Shown: positions 1 to 8,567, numbered from the stretch's first letter. The stretch: 33,470 bases of DNA from Piscicoccus intestinalis NBRC 104926 (GCF_001515525.1 NZ_BCNQ01000051.1:1-33470), one strand, 5' to 3'. Numbers and translations: made by a program. The notes: generated from the sequence alone by a model not told the origin.

Positions 1-1443
1 TCGGTCACCGTCTCGGTGCCTGGTGCCCCAGGTGTCCGCTGCCGTGTGTTCGGGACCGGCTTGTAGAGGATGCCCTTGGCGTCGGGGACGGCCTCGTTGA
101 GAAAGCTGCGCACCTTGCGGATGCCGCTGCAGGCGAGGAGGAGTGCGGCCTGGATGGAGTTTTGCGCCAGGCCGTGTGCCCGGCGTCTCCCCTTGGCATG
201 GAGTGCCTCTGCAGCATCGTTCTTTGCGTAGCCGTGCATGCCCTCTTGGGCTTCGCGCAGTGAGTAGTAGATCGTTGTGTGTTCCTCGCTGCCGAAGGGG
301 AGCTCCTGGCGATACTTGGCCCCCTCGGTGGCCTTGATGGTGATGGTCTGTTGACGGCATACCATCGGCGGCGCGGCGATCAGTTCGTTGTCGGGCGAGA
401 TGCGGGGGCGCAGGTCGGCCTGCGACGTGCCGACGTGGTGAATCAAGCGTGGAGTCGTGGAGTGGGGCTTGAGCAGGCACTTTGCTGTGGGACTGGCGCC
501 TGCGGCCGGGCACATGAACCGTTGTGCGCGGCCTGGGTCCGCGGATTCTTTGGCACGCAGGAAGTAGTCGTTCCGCTTCTTGATCCGTGCCCGGTAGGTT
601 GCGAGGTCGATGCGCTTGGCGCGGAAGTCTTCGGTCGCGGCGACGAGGCTCTCGGGCATGGCTGGGCAGCACCACTGCCCTTCAACCAAGGGTGCGCCGC
701 CACATGATCCTTGCTTTCCGGTGTGGCCTTGCGGATAGGGGAGCACCAGTGACCAGCCCATTTCCTTGGCGGGCTGTTGGAAGGCGACTGGGTTCGCGAG
801 CGTGTACAGGTTGTCGCCGGCGAGGTAGCCGGGGGCGTGGCCGAACAGGGCGAGGGCGGCGAGCATGCGCCGCGCTGCGCCTGCAGGGTCAGCGCCAGGG
901 CGGGAGGCAGTCATCGCGATGGGGAGTGCCGGGATGTACTGACGCCCGGTGTTTGTGGGCTGCGACGCGATGATGAGGTGCAGGTCCAGCGCCCAGAGGG
1001 CCTTGCGGATCGGTGCCCGGTCGCCGTTGTGATCGCCCGTTCGGACGTACCAGCCCCCGTCGGGGTCCGTGGAGGCCACGGTGTCGCTGATGGCGCGACC
1101 CCGGGCGGACAGTGGAAGTGGGGTGGCGTCGATGCATGCCGACCCGTCGTAGAGCGCCCGGTTCTTGCGAGGAAGGTACTCCCAGGGGAGGGCTAGAAGT
1201 CCGGTCGTGAGAAGGTCGAGAGCCTGCTGGGCGTCAGGCTTCTTCGCTGATCCGCTCGTAGAGCAGGCAGGCGGTGGTGGGGCCGTTGATGGGCTGGTAT
1301 TCGGTCCCCACGAGGATCGCTGCCACGAGGAGGGCTCGGGTTGGGATGGACGACGGTCTGCCCCTCTTCCTCTTCTCGGCCTGAAGCCTGTCATCGATGA
1401 AGTCCACGAGCGGAAGGCTGCCGACCCGCAGTGAGGACGCCAC
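1..1443 (-). pseudogene. DDE transposase-like protein, disrupted, runs off the left edge
   Basis: A GTG-initiated N terminus (1443 down to a TGA at 1236-1234, containing FIDDRLQAEKRKRGRPSS) is followed in another frame by an open stretch from about 1241 to base 1 with no stop. The second part reads DAQQALDLLTTG, then ACIDATPLPL, YLAGDNLYTL, GQWCCPAMPESL, LREAQEGMHGYAK and AAEALHAKGRRR. The Asp in CIDAT, the Asp in AGDNLY and the Glu in REAQEG are candidates for a DDE triad. From memory of related actinobacterial transposase-like proteins, several dozen residues normally lie between the N-terminal part and the first catalytic Asp. The frame change at about 1235 therefore looks like an internal deletion rather than a simple frameshift. 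The IS family is not resolved and no terminal inverted repeats were identified. Base composition is less GC-rich than the rest of the window, which fits acquired DNA. Confidence 0.6.
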
Positions 1444-2218
1444 TCCGCCCTGGGGTACCTCAGCCCCATCGAGTTCGAACTACGCTCGGAAAACCACCCC
1501 ATCCCGACCGCGAGTTAGCCACCAAGAGCGGAACCCAAACGGTGGGGCAGGTCATCTGGCCGCGCTGGCCTCAGGGGCTGGCTGGGAGGGTTGTCGGCGG
1601 TAGGTGGCAGGCTGAAGCCATGGTTCCTGCTGAAAAAGGGGTTGGCCCCACTTCAGAGGTTGCAGCCGCCCGGGCCGACGGCACTGGTGCGTCAAGGGGG
1701 GACGTCGTTGGGGACGTGTCCTCTACCAGTCCCCCGGGCACGGGCGCCGAGGCACGTCCACTTTCGTTGAGGCCGCTGACGCCGCAGTTTGACCCCGAGC
1801 AGCATGCGATTTACGTGGAGCAGTTGCTTGACGCGCTTGGGCGCTCCGACGTACGGCGGATCGCCTTGGCATGCCAGTACGGAACAGGCAAAAGCAGCAT
1901 CCTGCTAGGTCTGCGCAGCGATAAGCGTTTCCAAGATTTGGATCTGCGATCCGTGACCGTGTCGCTCGCGACCATCGACGCTGCCAGCGCGGAAGGACGC
2001 CCCGACGCGTCTGCGGTGAGCGTCACGAACCTCATCCAGAAGGAAGTGGTCAAACAGCTCCTTCACGCTCAACGACCGTCGAAAGCACCGCTGTCGCGGT
2101 ACCGGCGTGCCTCCAGGCCAAGGCTGTGGCCCCTCGTCGGGCAGGCCACCCTCGCCGCTTTGGTCGCAGCGCTCCTGACGATTTGGTTCGTCGGTCTGTG
2201 GCCCAGTGGCCGTCAGCG

Positions 2219-2247
2219 AAGGGCGGACCCCTGCCGGGTCCGCCCTT
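2219..2247. terminator. Perfect 12-bp GC-rich hairpin
   Basis: AAGGGCGGACCC (2219-2230) and GGGTCCGCCCTT (2236-2247) are exact reverse complements around a 5-nt loop. The shape is that of an intrinsic terminator stem, but with only two T after the stem and no U tract. It lies exactly at the point where the YobI-like remnant loses homology, so it is probably the terminator of a neighbour that was joined here rather than part of a coding sequence. Confidence 0.55.
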
Positions 2248-2274
2248 CGTCGCGTCCGCGGCCCGGTGAATCGC

Positions 2275-2310
2275 TGATTGTCCACTCGACGGGCTTCGAG
2301 TGGACAATCA
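2275..2310. repeat. Perfect 15-bp inverted repeat with 6-nt loop
   Basis: TGATTGTCCACTCGA (2275-2289) is matched exactly by its reverse complement at 2296-2310 around CGGGCT. It lies 28 bp after the 12-bp hairpin. The core TGTCCACTCG recurs at about 2369 within a second, imperfect palindrome. It could be a terminator, a protein-binding site, or the end of a lost mobile element. It is not coding. Confidence 0.6.
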
Positions 2311-2366
2311 GCCATCCTTCGCCGTGAGGCAGTCTCCTGACCTGCGGTGTTGTCCCGTGCAGCGCA

Positions 2367-2390
2367 AGTGTCCACTCGTGAGTGGTCACT
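2367..2390. repeat. Imperfect 24-bp palindrome sharing TGTCCACTCG with 2275-2310
   Basis: The 24 bases AGTGTCCACTCGTGAGTGGTCACT form a near-palindrome with only two mismatched pairs in each half. The left half repeats the TGTCCACTCG core of the perfect inverted repeat about 90 bp upstream. Two related palindromes this close suggest a binding-site pair or recombined element ends. No regulator is identified next to them. Confidence 0.35.
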
Positions 2391-2442
2391 GCCCAGGCGT
2401 TTGTGCGATCGACGGGGGCGGTCCGGGAGGCGAAGGAGCCCG

Positions 2443-3141
2443 TCACAGGTGCTTGAGCGCCTCGCGCATCGACAGAGGGGCCAGGCGGGCCGAGCGCGCG
2501 GCGACGAAGGAACGCACCCAGTCGGGGTCGGTGCGGGCGTGTTGGCGCAGGGCCCAGCCGATCGCCTTGCGGATGAAGAACTCCCGGCCGAAGGCGGTGC
2601 CGAGGGTGTTCGCGTCGATGGCGGCGGTGAGCAGGTCGAGATCGGTGTCGGCGCCCGCCTGCAGCTGGCACAGGATCGCCGTGCGCCGCACCCACAGGTC
2701 GTCGGCGACCGCCCACGCCCGGATCACCGGCGTCGTCGCCGCGCGGTGCCCACGCAGGATCAGGCCGACGCGCCCGGAGGCGATGGGGTCGACGTAGTCC
2801 CACCAGGAGCCGGTGCGCACGAGGTGCTCGTACAGCGCCAGCGCCGCCGGGTCCTGCCACGCGCGGGCGGCGGCGACGCCGGTGAGTTCGATGGCCGCGT
2901 AACGCTCTTCACGATGCGTGGCCTCGTCCCACAGCGCCCGCGTCGTCGCCTCCCAGACCTCGCGGTCCGCCGGCGGATGCTCGCGCAGGATGGGGCGCAA
3001 CGTCGAGCGGACCGCGGGCAGCCCCAGGCCGTAGAACGGCATCGCCGACTTCATGTACCGCTGCTGCGCGACGGCCCGCTGCGCATCGCCGCCCGCGGCG
3101 AGCGCGGCACGTACCCGCGCGATGAGCTCCTGGTCCGCCAT
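2443..3141 (-). CDS. AlkD-like DNA alkylation repair protein
   Basis: This 232-residue protein is built of helical HEAT-like repeats typical of the AlkC/AlkD family of DNA glycosylases, which remove alkylated bases such as 3- and 7-methylpurines. Supporting segments are QQRYMKSAMPFYGLGLPAVR near the N terminus, WWDYVDPIAS (conserved Trp pair and the Asp expected in the active site), WVRRTAILCQL, and FFIRKAIGWALRQHARTDP near the C terminus. Length matches the family. ATG at 3141 is chosen. A GTG nine bases upstream is possible, and longer frames run into the divergent promoter region and have no homology. It is transcribed alone, away from the secreted-protein gene at 3461. The call is by motif recognition, and catalytic specificity is not deducible. 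Confidence 0.85.
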   Translation of the reverse strand: MADQELIARVRAALAAGGDAQRAVAQQRYMKSAMPFYGLGLPAVRSTLRPILREHPPADREVWEATTRALWDEATHREERYAAIELTGVAAARAWQDPAALALYEHLVRTGSWWDYVDPIASGRVGLILRGHRAATTPVIRAWAVADDLWVRRTAILCQLQAGADTDLDLLTAAIDANTLGTAFGREFFIRKAIGWALRQHARTDPDWVRSFVAARSARLAPLSMREALKHL

Positions 3142-3460
3142 CGTGTCCACTGCTGCATTGTCGGGCCACCGGCGATGCCCGGCCCCCGCTGAGCCCGTCG
3201 GGCCCCTGAGCGCGCTGGCCCCGCTGGCCCCGCTGACCCCTGGAGCCAGCTGCGGCTCACCATGCGGACCGAGCCGAGACGGTTTCTCGCCCCCACCCGC
3301 CATGCGCCGCCGCACTTTCCGCGGCCCGCGCACGGCGTACTCCCAATTGTGATGAGACGTTCGCCCGAAGTGCCGAGAAGAGATGCGAGGGCGGGCGGAT
3401 ACTCCGGCTGGGGACGACACACCGCCGCCACCTGAAGGGGACACAGGGGAAGGCTTTCTC
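3142..3460. other. Divergent intergenic region, no gene seen
   Basis: These 319 bases separate two divergently read genes and should hold both promoters. The part nearest the repair gene has a short run of 9-bp GCTGGCCCC-type units (about 3208-3240). No convincing ORF, hairpin or operator was seen. The Shine-Dalgarno of the plus-strand gene (AGGGGAAGG, about 3445-3453) is at the right end. Confidence 0.5.
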
Positions 3461-4156
3461 ATGCCACGAACACGCCGCATTTCCGTCGCAGCCGCCTGCG
3501 CCATCGCGCTCACCGCACCCGCGCTCGGCGCCACCGCCGCACCCACCGAGCCGGCAACAGCGTCCACCGCGCACACGGCGACGACCACGACGCACCGGGT
3601 CGACGTCGACGGAGACGGTCGGCTCGACACCGTCACGGTCGGACCGGCCTCCAACCATCGGCTCCGGGTCGGCGCCCGCACCGCCCGCGGTGCGACCTCC
3701 GCGCTCTTCATCGACCAGCGCGACGAAGTGGTGGTGCCCGACAAGCCCTTCCATGGTGCAGCCGAGTTCGACGGCGTGCGCGGCAAGGAGCTGTTCGTCG
3801 TATACGGCTGGGGCGCCCACACCCCGTCGTTCAAGGTCATCACGTGGCGCAACGGCAAGCTCTACGCGACCCGCGACCCTTCTGACGGCGACACGCGCTG
3901 GACCCCCGACGGTGCCTGGGGCTACGGCATGGGCTACCGAGTCACCGGCAGCGGCTCCAAGCGCACGCTGACGACGACCTTCGCCGAGAACAACCAGCGC
4001 GGCAGCTACGTCGGTCGGGCCACCCGATTCACCTGGTCGACCCGCGCGAACGAGTGGGTGCGCACCGGCAGCTCGAAGGTGCGCTTCTCCGAGCGCGCGG
4101 CGATGAACCACTTCGGCTGGCACGTCCGCGGCATCGGCGTCTGGCCGCAGGGCTGA
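3461..4156 (+). CDS. Secreted protein of unknown function
   Basis: The 231-residue product starts with a classical Sec signal: basic MPRTRRIS, hydrophobic VAAACAIALTAPALG, and a cleavage site near ATAA. The mature part begins with DVDGDGRLDTVTVG (about residues 47-60). This resembles the calcium-binding DxDxDG segment of FG-GAP/VCBS repeats and is followed by two or three beta-rich stretches (VVVPDKPFHGAAEF, KELFVVYGWGAHTPSFKVI). Trp and Gly are frequent; no Cys is present in the mature part. The ATG at 3461 is supported by AGGGGAAGG about 8 bp upstream, and translation further upstream has no signal peptide. It is monocistronic and convergent with the stress-protein gene. No enzymatic motif is visible, and a cell-surface or ligand-binding role is only a guess. 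Confidence 0.75.
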   Translation: MPRTRRISVAAACAIALTAPALGATAAPTEPATASTAHTATTTTHRVDVDGDGRLDTVTVGPASNHRLRVGARTARGATSALFIDQRDEVVVPDKPFHGAAEFDGVRGKELFVVYGWGAHTPSFKVITWRNGKLYATRDPSDGDTRWTPDGAWGYGMGYRVTGSGSKRTLTTTFAENNQRGSYVGRATRFTWSTRANEWVRTGSSKVRFSERAAMNHFGWHVRGIGVWPQG

Positions 4157-4181
4157 CCCGCGACCCGCTATCCCAACCCAC

Positions 4182-4224
4182 CGGAGCCGGGCCGGTCGCC
4201 ACTCCAGCGGCCGCCCCGGCTCCG
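4182..4224. terminator. GC-rich inverted repeat between convergent genes
   Basis: CGGAGCCGGG (4182-4191) pairs with CCCGGCTCCG (4215-4224) around a 23-nt loop. It lies in the 78-bp gap between two convergent stop codons, where a bidirectional terminator is expected. No U tract follows on either strand. Confidence 0.4.
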
Positions 4225-4234
4225 CGCGAGCTAG

Positions 4235-5155
4235 CTAGCGAGACGCCCCGGGCACGACGACGACCGGCACCGGTGAATGCCGGATGATGCGGGTTCCGTT
4301 GGAGCCGAGGAAGACCCACGACAGCCGCGACTCGCTCTGGCTGGAGCCGACGACGAGCAGTTCGCCGTCGTCCCAGGTCGGTTCCTCGAGGGCCTCGTCC
4401 CACGAGCGCCCCTCGGCGATGTGCACCTGCGGCTCCTCGGGGAGTGCCAGCGTGCCGATCGCCCGGCGAACCGCCTCCGCGGCCTGGGCGCGCCAGGCCT
4501 CGACGACCCGGTCTTCGGCGTCGAGACCCACCTCGGGCGGGTACATGGTGCCGCGCCGGACCGCGAACGAGACGACCCGCAGCGCCGCCCCGAGATCCGC
4601 CGCGATCCCGGCGGCCTGCGACAGCACCTGCGCGGTGCCCCCGGCGCCGTCGACCGCGGCCGTCACGCGGGTGATCCGCGTCGCCTGCGCGTACCGCTGC
4701 CCGCGCGGCGCGATGACGACGGGGATCCGCGAGCTGTGCAGCATGCGGTCGCTCGTCGAGCCGAGCGCGATGTGCCCCCATGCGCCGTCGGCCGACGATC
4801 CGGCGACGAGCAGCCACGCTCCGGCCGCCTGCGCCGCCGACGTCAGCCCGGCGGGGGCCGAGCGCGCGGTGACCACCTCGTAGTCGACCTGCACGCCGCA
4901 GTCGACCATCGCCTCGCGCGCCTGCGCGAGCGCGTGCTCGGCGAGCGAGGCGAGGTAGTCGTGGTAGTCCTTGTCGACGCCGCGACCGGGCCCGACGGCC
5001 CCCCAGCGGTCGGGGATGACGCACACGATCCGCAGCGGGCTCCCGGAGGTCGCGGCGATGAGGCGGGCCAGTTCGAGCCCGCCGTGCCCGCGGTCCTCGG
5101 GGCCGTAGCCGACGAGCACCGGGCCGCGATCGGCCTCTCGCGCAGGGTTGCTCAC
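4235..5155 (-). CDS. Universal stress protein, two tandem UspA domains
   Basis: The 306-residue cytoplasmic protein has two Usp domains (about 12-147 and 160-306). Domain 1 contains LLVAGSSADG and LGSTSDRMLHSSRIPVVIAP. Domain 2 contains LLVVGSSQSESR and LGSNGTRIIRHSPVPVVVVPG. These are the ends of the nucleotide-binding fold (G-rich loop then GS), although the glycine spacing is imperfect in both, so ATP binding is uncertain. The GTG start at 5155 overlaps the permease stop as GTGA, indicating translational coupling. Pairing of a Usp protein with an APC permease suggests a role in adjusting transport to stress, by inference only. The frame continues far upstream inside the permease gene, but that part is antisense-like noise. 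Confidence 0.88.
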   Translation of the reverse strand: MSNPAREADRGPVLVGYGPEDRGHGGLELARLIAATSGSPLRIVCVIPDRWGAVGPGRGVDKDYHDYLASLAEHALAQAREAMVDCGVQVDYEVVTARSAPAGLTSAAQAAGAWLLVAGSSADGAWGHIALGSTSDRMLHSSRIPVVIAPRGQRYAQATRITRVTAAVDGAGGTAQVLSQAAGIAADLGAALRVVSFAVRRGTMYPPEVGLDAEDRVVEAWRAQAAEAVRRAIGTLALPEEPQVHIAEGRSWDEALEEPTWDDGELLVVGSSQSESRLSWVFLGSNGTRIIRHSPVPVVVVPGASR

Positions 5156-6576
5156 GACTCCGTCCCGTCCGGGTAGGGCTCGAGGTTCGAGTGCTTGATG
5201 CTGTAGGCGAAGTAGAAGATCAGCACGGCCCCCACCCACAGACCGAAGAACACGAACGTCACCCAGTGCAGGCCGGAGATGACGAACACGCAGGCCACGA
5301 TCGACAGCAGGGGGGTCACCGGGTAGCCGGGCACCTTGAACGAACGCGGCAGGTCGGGCTCCCGGCGGCGCAGCAGGATGACCGCGACCGAGACGACGGT
5401 GAACGCGACGAGGGTGCCGATGCTCACCAGATCGGCGAGGCCGGCGAGCGGCACGAACCCGGCGAGCAGGGAGACGACGACGGCGACGATGATCGTGTTC
5501 GCGATCGGTGTCATCGTCTTGGGGTTGACCTTCTTGAACAGCGGCGGCAGCACGCCGTCGGTGCCCATCGTGAACAGGATGCGCGTCTGCCCGTAGATCG
5601 TCACGAGCGTCACCGAGAAGATCGAGATGACCGCGCCGGCGGCCAGGATCGTCGCCGGCAGCGAGGAGCCGGTGACCTCCGTGAGGATCTGCGCGAGCCC
5701 CGCCTCCTGGCCCTCGAACCGCTGCCACGGCTGCGCGGCGACGGCGGCGAGCGCGACGAGCACGTAGGCGGTGGTGACGATGATGAGCGCGAGCACGATC
5801 GCGCGCGGCATCGTGCGGGCCGGGTCCTTGACCTCCTCGCCGGCGGTGGAGACGGCGTCGAGGCCGATGAACGAGAAGAAGATTCCGGCGGAGGCGGCCC
5901 ACACGCCGGCGAACCCGAAGGGCGCGAAGTCGGCGAGGTTGTTGCTGTTCCAGCCGAAGGCGGCGATGCCGACGAACATCGCGAGCACCCCGAGCTTGAT
6001 GAGCACCATGATCGCGTTGGCCTTCGCCGACTCGCTCGCCCCGCGGATGAGCAGCGTCATGCACAGGAACACCAGCACCATCGCCGGCAGGTTGACGATG
6101 CCGCCCTCGGCGGGCGATTCGGAGAGCACCTGCGGCACGCGCAGGCCGATCGTGTTGCCGAGGAACTCGTTGAGGTACTGGCTCCAGCCGACCGCGACCG
6201 CCGCCGACGACACCCCGTACTCCAGGAGCAGGCAGGCGGCGATGCCCATCGCCACCACCTCACCGAGCGTGGCGTAGGCGTACGAGTACGAGGAGCCGGA
6301 GACGGGCACGGCGCCCGCGAGCTCCGCGTAACACAGGGCGGTGAGGCCGGCGACGAATGCCGCGATGACGAACGAGAACACCACCGACGGTCCGGCGGCG
6401 GGCACCTCGGTGGTCAGCACGAAGAAGATTCCCGTGCCGACCGTGGCGCCCACGCCGAACATGGTCAGTTGGAACAGGCCGATGGTGCGGGCCAATTCGG
6501 TGTCGTGGCGCCGCCCGATCGGCTTGCGCCGAAACATGCGGCTGCTGAGCGATCGCGGCTCGGTGGACGATGTCAT
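5152..6576 (-). CDS. APC-family amino acid/polyamine permease
   Basis: The 474-residue integral membrane protein has about 12 hydrophobic helices. The first contains GVGATVGTGIFFVL, the unwound G-x-G-x-GIF substrate-binding signature of APC transporters. It is followed by AFVAGLTALCYAELAGAVPVSGSSYSYAY, FFSFIGLDAVSTAGEEVKDPARTMPRAI and LPPLFKKVNPKTMTPIANT, all family hallmarks. It resembles the cationic amino acid transporter (YfnA/CAT) branch, but substrate cannot be read from sequence. ATG at 6576 is preceded by AAGGGACC. The 65-bp gap from the IclR gene suggests co-transcription, and the downstream Usp gene overlaps it by 4 bases. A regulator-transporter-Usp unit under IclR control is likely. 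Confidence 0.9.
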   Translation of the reverse strand: MTSSTEPRSLSSRMFRRKPIGRRHDTELARTIGLFQLTMFGVGATVGTGIFFVLTTEVPAAGPSVVFSFVIAAFVAGLTALCYAELAGAVPVSGSSYSYAYATLGEVVAMGIAACLLLEYGVSSAAVAVGWSQYLNEFLGNTIGLRVPQVLSESPAEGGIVNLPAMVLVFLCMTLLIRGASESAKANAIMVLIKLGVLAMFVGIAAFGWNSNNLADFAPFGFAGVWAASAGIFFSFIGLDAVSTAGEEVKDPARTMPRAIVLALIIVTTAYVLVALAAVAAQPWQRFEGQEAGLAQILTEVTGSSLPATILAAGAVISIFSVTLVTIYGQTRILFTMGTDGVLPPLFKKVNPKTMTPIANTIIVAVVVSLLAGFVPLAGLADLVSIGTLVAFTVVSVAVILLRRREPDLPRSFKVPGYPVTPLLSIVACVFVISGLHWVTFVFFGLWVGAVLIFYFAYSIKHSNLEPYPDGTES

Positions 6577-6641
6577 CTGGGGTCCCTTCACGTGTATCCC
6601 ATCCGAACCTAGGGCTTTCCACGTTTCAGGGGTGTATCGAG

Positions 6642-7343
6642 TCACCAGCCTCCGGCGGAGAACTCGGCAGGGGAGCCGAGAAGAGCGGAGATGCGTCGGG
6701 CCGTGGCGGTCACGTACTGGGCGATCGGCTCCGGGTCGCGGTCGCCGACGTAGGAGACCGCGATGCAGGCCGGCACGCGGTATCCGCGCAGCGGTGCCGC
6801 GACCGACCAGACGCCCTCGAGCACCTCGCCCTTCGACACGGCCCAGCCGCGCTCGCGAGCGCGCCGCGTCTCCGGCCGGTCGTCGACCGACGGCGGCTCG
6901 AAGGAGCGCAGGGCGTGCCCGGGGGCGCCCAGCCCCACCGAATGGCGGTACCCGATGCGCTGCGTGAACGTCACGCCAGGCGTGGTCGGCTCCGCGACGA
7001 GCATGGTCACCGCCTCGTCCCCCTCGCGGATGACGACGAACGCGGTCAACTCGCTGTCGTCGGCGAGGTCGCGCAAGGCCGGGGTGGCCAGCGAGGCGAA
7101 GTCACGGGAGACGTTGCCGGCGAGCGTGACGAGACCGAGGCCCGGCCCGAACCGGTCGCTCTGGTCGCGCGCGACCAACCGATGGTCCTCCAGGGTTCGC
7201 AAGAGTCGGTAGACGATGGAGCGATGCAACCCCGAGCGCGTCGACAGCTCGGAGATGGTCATCGGCCGTCGGTTGGCGGCAACGAACTCGAGGATGGTCA
7301 GCCCACGGTCGAGAGTTTGCGACCGCGTGGCGGGGACAGCCAC
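6642..7343 (-). CDS. IclR-family transcriptional regulator
   Basis: The 233-residue protein has an N-terminal winged helix-turn-helix (about 8-70), including SQTLDRGLTILEFVA, MTISELSTRSGLHRSIVYRLLRTL and HRLVARD. A C-terminal ligand-sensing IclR domain follows (about 80-225) with LRDLADDSELTAFVVIREGDE and VSKGEVLEGVWSVAAPL. Length is near the family norm of 240-260. The GTG start at 7343 has a very strong Shine-Dalgarno (AAGGAGG, 5 bp spacing). It is the first gene before the permease and Usp genes and probably controls them and itself. The effector may be the transported amine or amino acid, which is inference. Confidence 0.9.
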   Translation of the reverse strand: MAVPATRSQTLDRGLTILEFVAANRRPMTISELSTRSGLHRSIVYRLLRTLEDHRLVARDQSDRFGPGLGLVTLAGNVSRDFASLATPALRDLADDSELTAFVVIREGDEAVTMLVAEPTTPGVTFTQRIGYRHSVGLGAPGHALRSFEPPSVDDRPETRRARERGWAVSKGEVLEGVWSVAAPLRGYRVPACIAVSYVGDRDPEPIAQYVTATARRISALLGSPAEFSAGGW

Positions 7344-7358
7344 GGAATCCTCCTTAGT

Positions 7359-7368
7359 TATTCGAATA
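7359..7368. promoter_or_regulatory. Palindrome TATTCGAATA upstream of the IclR gene
   Basis: A perfect 10-bp palindrome lies just upstream of the AAGGAGG site of the IclR gene, in an unusually AT-rich patch. A possible -10 (TAGACT on the minus strand, about 7374-7379) is next to it. The position suits an autoregulatory operator, but no second half-site was found and it could be chance. Confidence 0.35.
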
Positions 7369-7521
7369 TCGCTCAGTCTATTCCCCTCATCGACCTGCCG
7401 AGACGGCCTTTGGTCCTTGTTGCTCGCCGCAACAAACTGCCTGATCTGTGCGTTTACCGATTATCGAACGGTTGTTCCGGTCTGTTCGCCGACCAGCGGG
7501 CTCGGCAGTGTGCGGCCAGAG

Positions 7522-7567
7522 CCGCGGGCCCCGTCCGGCGGTCGTTGCTGCCGGACGGGGCCCGCGG
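7522..7567 (-). terminator. Strong hairpin terminator, 18-bp perfect stem
   Basis: CCGCGGGCCCCGTCCGGC (7522-7539) and its exact reverse complement (7550-7567) flank a 10-nt loop. It lies 29 bp beyond the stop of the gene ending at 7596, in the right place to end the 10204-7596 transcript. There is no U tract. Between here and 7343 nothing else was recognised. Confidence 0.65.
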
Positions 7568-7595
7568 GTCTGGCGCCGGGGTCGGTGCTTGCGGG

Positions 7596-8567
7596 TCAGG
7601 GAGCGCGGGTGAAGCCGGCCTTCTGAGCGAACGATTCGTCGAGGAACCACACGGTGGGTTCGGCGTCCTCGTAGCCGGGGGCGTCCGGCGTCAGGTACGT
7701 CTTCGTGTCGTGCCACGCCTTGACCGGGTGCCCCAGCGGCATCGCGTCGTCATCGATGGGCGCGGCCGACCCGACGCTGTAACCGCCGTCGACGACCTCC
7801 TCCAGGCTGGAGACCCGGCGGTCGTCGTCGCCCTCGTCGCCGTTCCCGGCGTCGTTCCGGTCGTTCTCGGCGTTCGCGGCGTTCTCAGAGTCGGTGCCAC
7901 CGGTTCGCTCGCCACGCTCGGCGCCGTCGTTCGCCGAAGTGCCGGTGGCTTCCGGGGCGTCGGCGCTGGGCGCGTCGTCGCCCGTGAGCGTGCCGGCGTC
8001 CTCGGTTCCCTCGACGAGGTTCCCCTCGGAGTCCCAGACCTGCGCGCCGCCGGCCTTCTGTGCGGTCCAGTCCCCGCGCTGACGGAACTCCTCGCCCGCC
8101 GCGATGTCGTGGTTCGCCGGGTCGTGCTCGCGGGCGAACTCCTCCTCGCGGCGCCGGCGCTCCTCGTCCTCGCGGCGTTCCCGCTCCGCGCTTTCCTCCG
8201 GCGACTCGCCCTCGTCCGAGTCGCTGGCGGACCGGCTTGTCGCGTCGCGGTCCCGCGAGTCGTCTGCCTGCGCGTCTGCCTGCGCGTCTGCCTGCGCGTC
8301 TGCTCGGTTGTCTGCGGAGTCGGGGGCGTCGACTCGCTCCGCGGGTTGGGCGCGCTCGTCGGTCTCCGCACGCGCCGCCTCCGTGCGCTCTTCGGGTTCG
8401 GAGCGCGCGTCGGGCTCCGAGGGCGTCGACTCCGTTCGCTCGGATCGGCGGTCCGGCGCGGTGGGGTCGAACGCCGTCGCGCCCCCGCCGCGGCGGGCGG
8501 GGTCTGCGGTCGTCTCGCCGCGCGGGGCTGCGGTGTCGTCGGTGTGCTCTGTGGGCTGATCGGTCAC
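7596..8567 (-). CDS. Charged linker protein with C-terminal 'sunset'-type domain
   Basis: The 323-residue protein has no signal peptide or membrane helix. About residues 1-165 are low complexity, rich in Glu, Asp, Arg, Ala and Ser, and include three ADAQ repeats (12-bp DNA repeats at about 8270-8305). A short charged helix ERERREDEERRRREEEF follows (about 130-150). The segment DIAAGEEFRQRGDW to VWDSEGNLVEG may be a small domain. The last 75 residues (about 249-323: RRVSSLEEVVDGGYSVGSAA to VWFLDESFAQKAGF) match the end of the neighbouring hydrolase and resemble the 'sunset' C-terminal domain of actinobacterial proteins. The GTG start at 8567 has GAGGAG 6 bp upstream; longer frames are non-homologous. 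Function unknown. Confidence 0.72.
   Translation of the reverse strand: MTDQPTEHTDDTAAPRGETTADPARRGGGATAFDPTAPDRRSERTESTPSEPDARSEPEERTEAARAETDERAQPAERVDAPDSADNRADAQADAQADAQADDSRDRDATSRSASDSDEGESPEESAERERREDEERRRREEEFAREHDPANHDIAAGEEFRQRGDWTAQKAGGAQVWDSEGNLVEGTEDAGTLTGDDAPSADAPEATGTSANDGAERGERTGGTDSENAANAENDRNDAGNGDEGDDDRRVSSLEEVVDGGYSVGSAAPIDDDAMPLGHPVKAWHDTKTYLTPDAPGYEDAEPTVWFLDESFAQKAGFTRAP

Larger units (their letters stand above)
1620..2327 (+). pseudogene. Truncated YobI-like P-loop NTPase
   Basis: From the ATG at 1620 the protein has a low-complexity N terminus of about 50 residues. Then come LTPQFDPEQHAIYVEQLLDA (about 53-72), a P-loop CQYGTGKSS (about 85-93, Lys91), and TNLIQKEVVKQLL (about 138-150), which leads into a predicted membrane segment LVGQATLAALVAALLTIWFV. 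This order matches the start of YobI-type P-loop NTPases, which as I recall are around a thousand residues or more. Here recognisable protein stops just after the first membrane helix (about base 2205). The frame then runs through a hairpin and a palindrome to a chance stop at 2327. Only the N-terminal sixth or so remains, so it is called a remnant. It diverges from the transposase-like pseudogene, and deletion or insertion at about 2205-2215 is likely. A short expressed membrane-anchored product cannot be excluded. Confidence 0.6.

Noticed and set aside
1231-1243. Programmed +1 frameshift (GCC TGA C, like prfB) in the transposase-like gene
   Set aside because: The TGAC context is right, but no upstream Shine-Dalgarno-like stimulator was seen and the joined protein seems to lack a middle segment, which points to deletion rather than recoding.
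5191-6612. Long plus-strand open frame opposite the permease
   Set aside because: Composition-driven shadow: rich in Arg, Asp, Glu and His, without motifs, and exactly antisense to a clear membrane protein. Similar long frames opposite bglF (17503-19545), the GH1 gene (16246-17454) and ftsH (22006-25419, minus) were rejected for the same reason.
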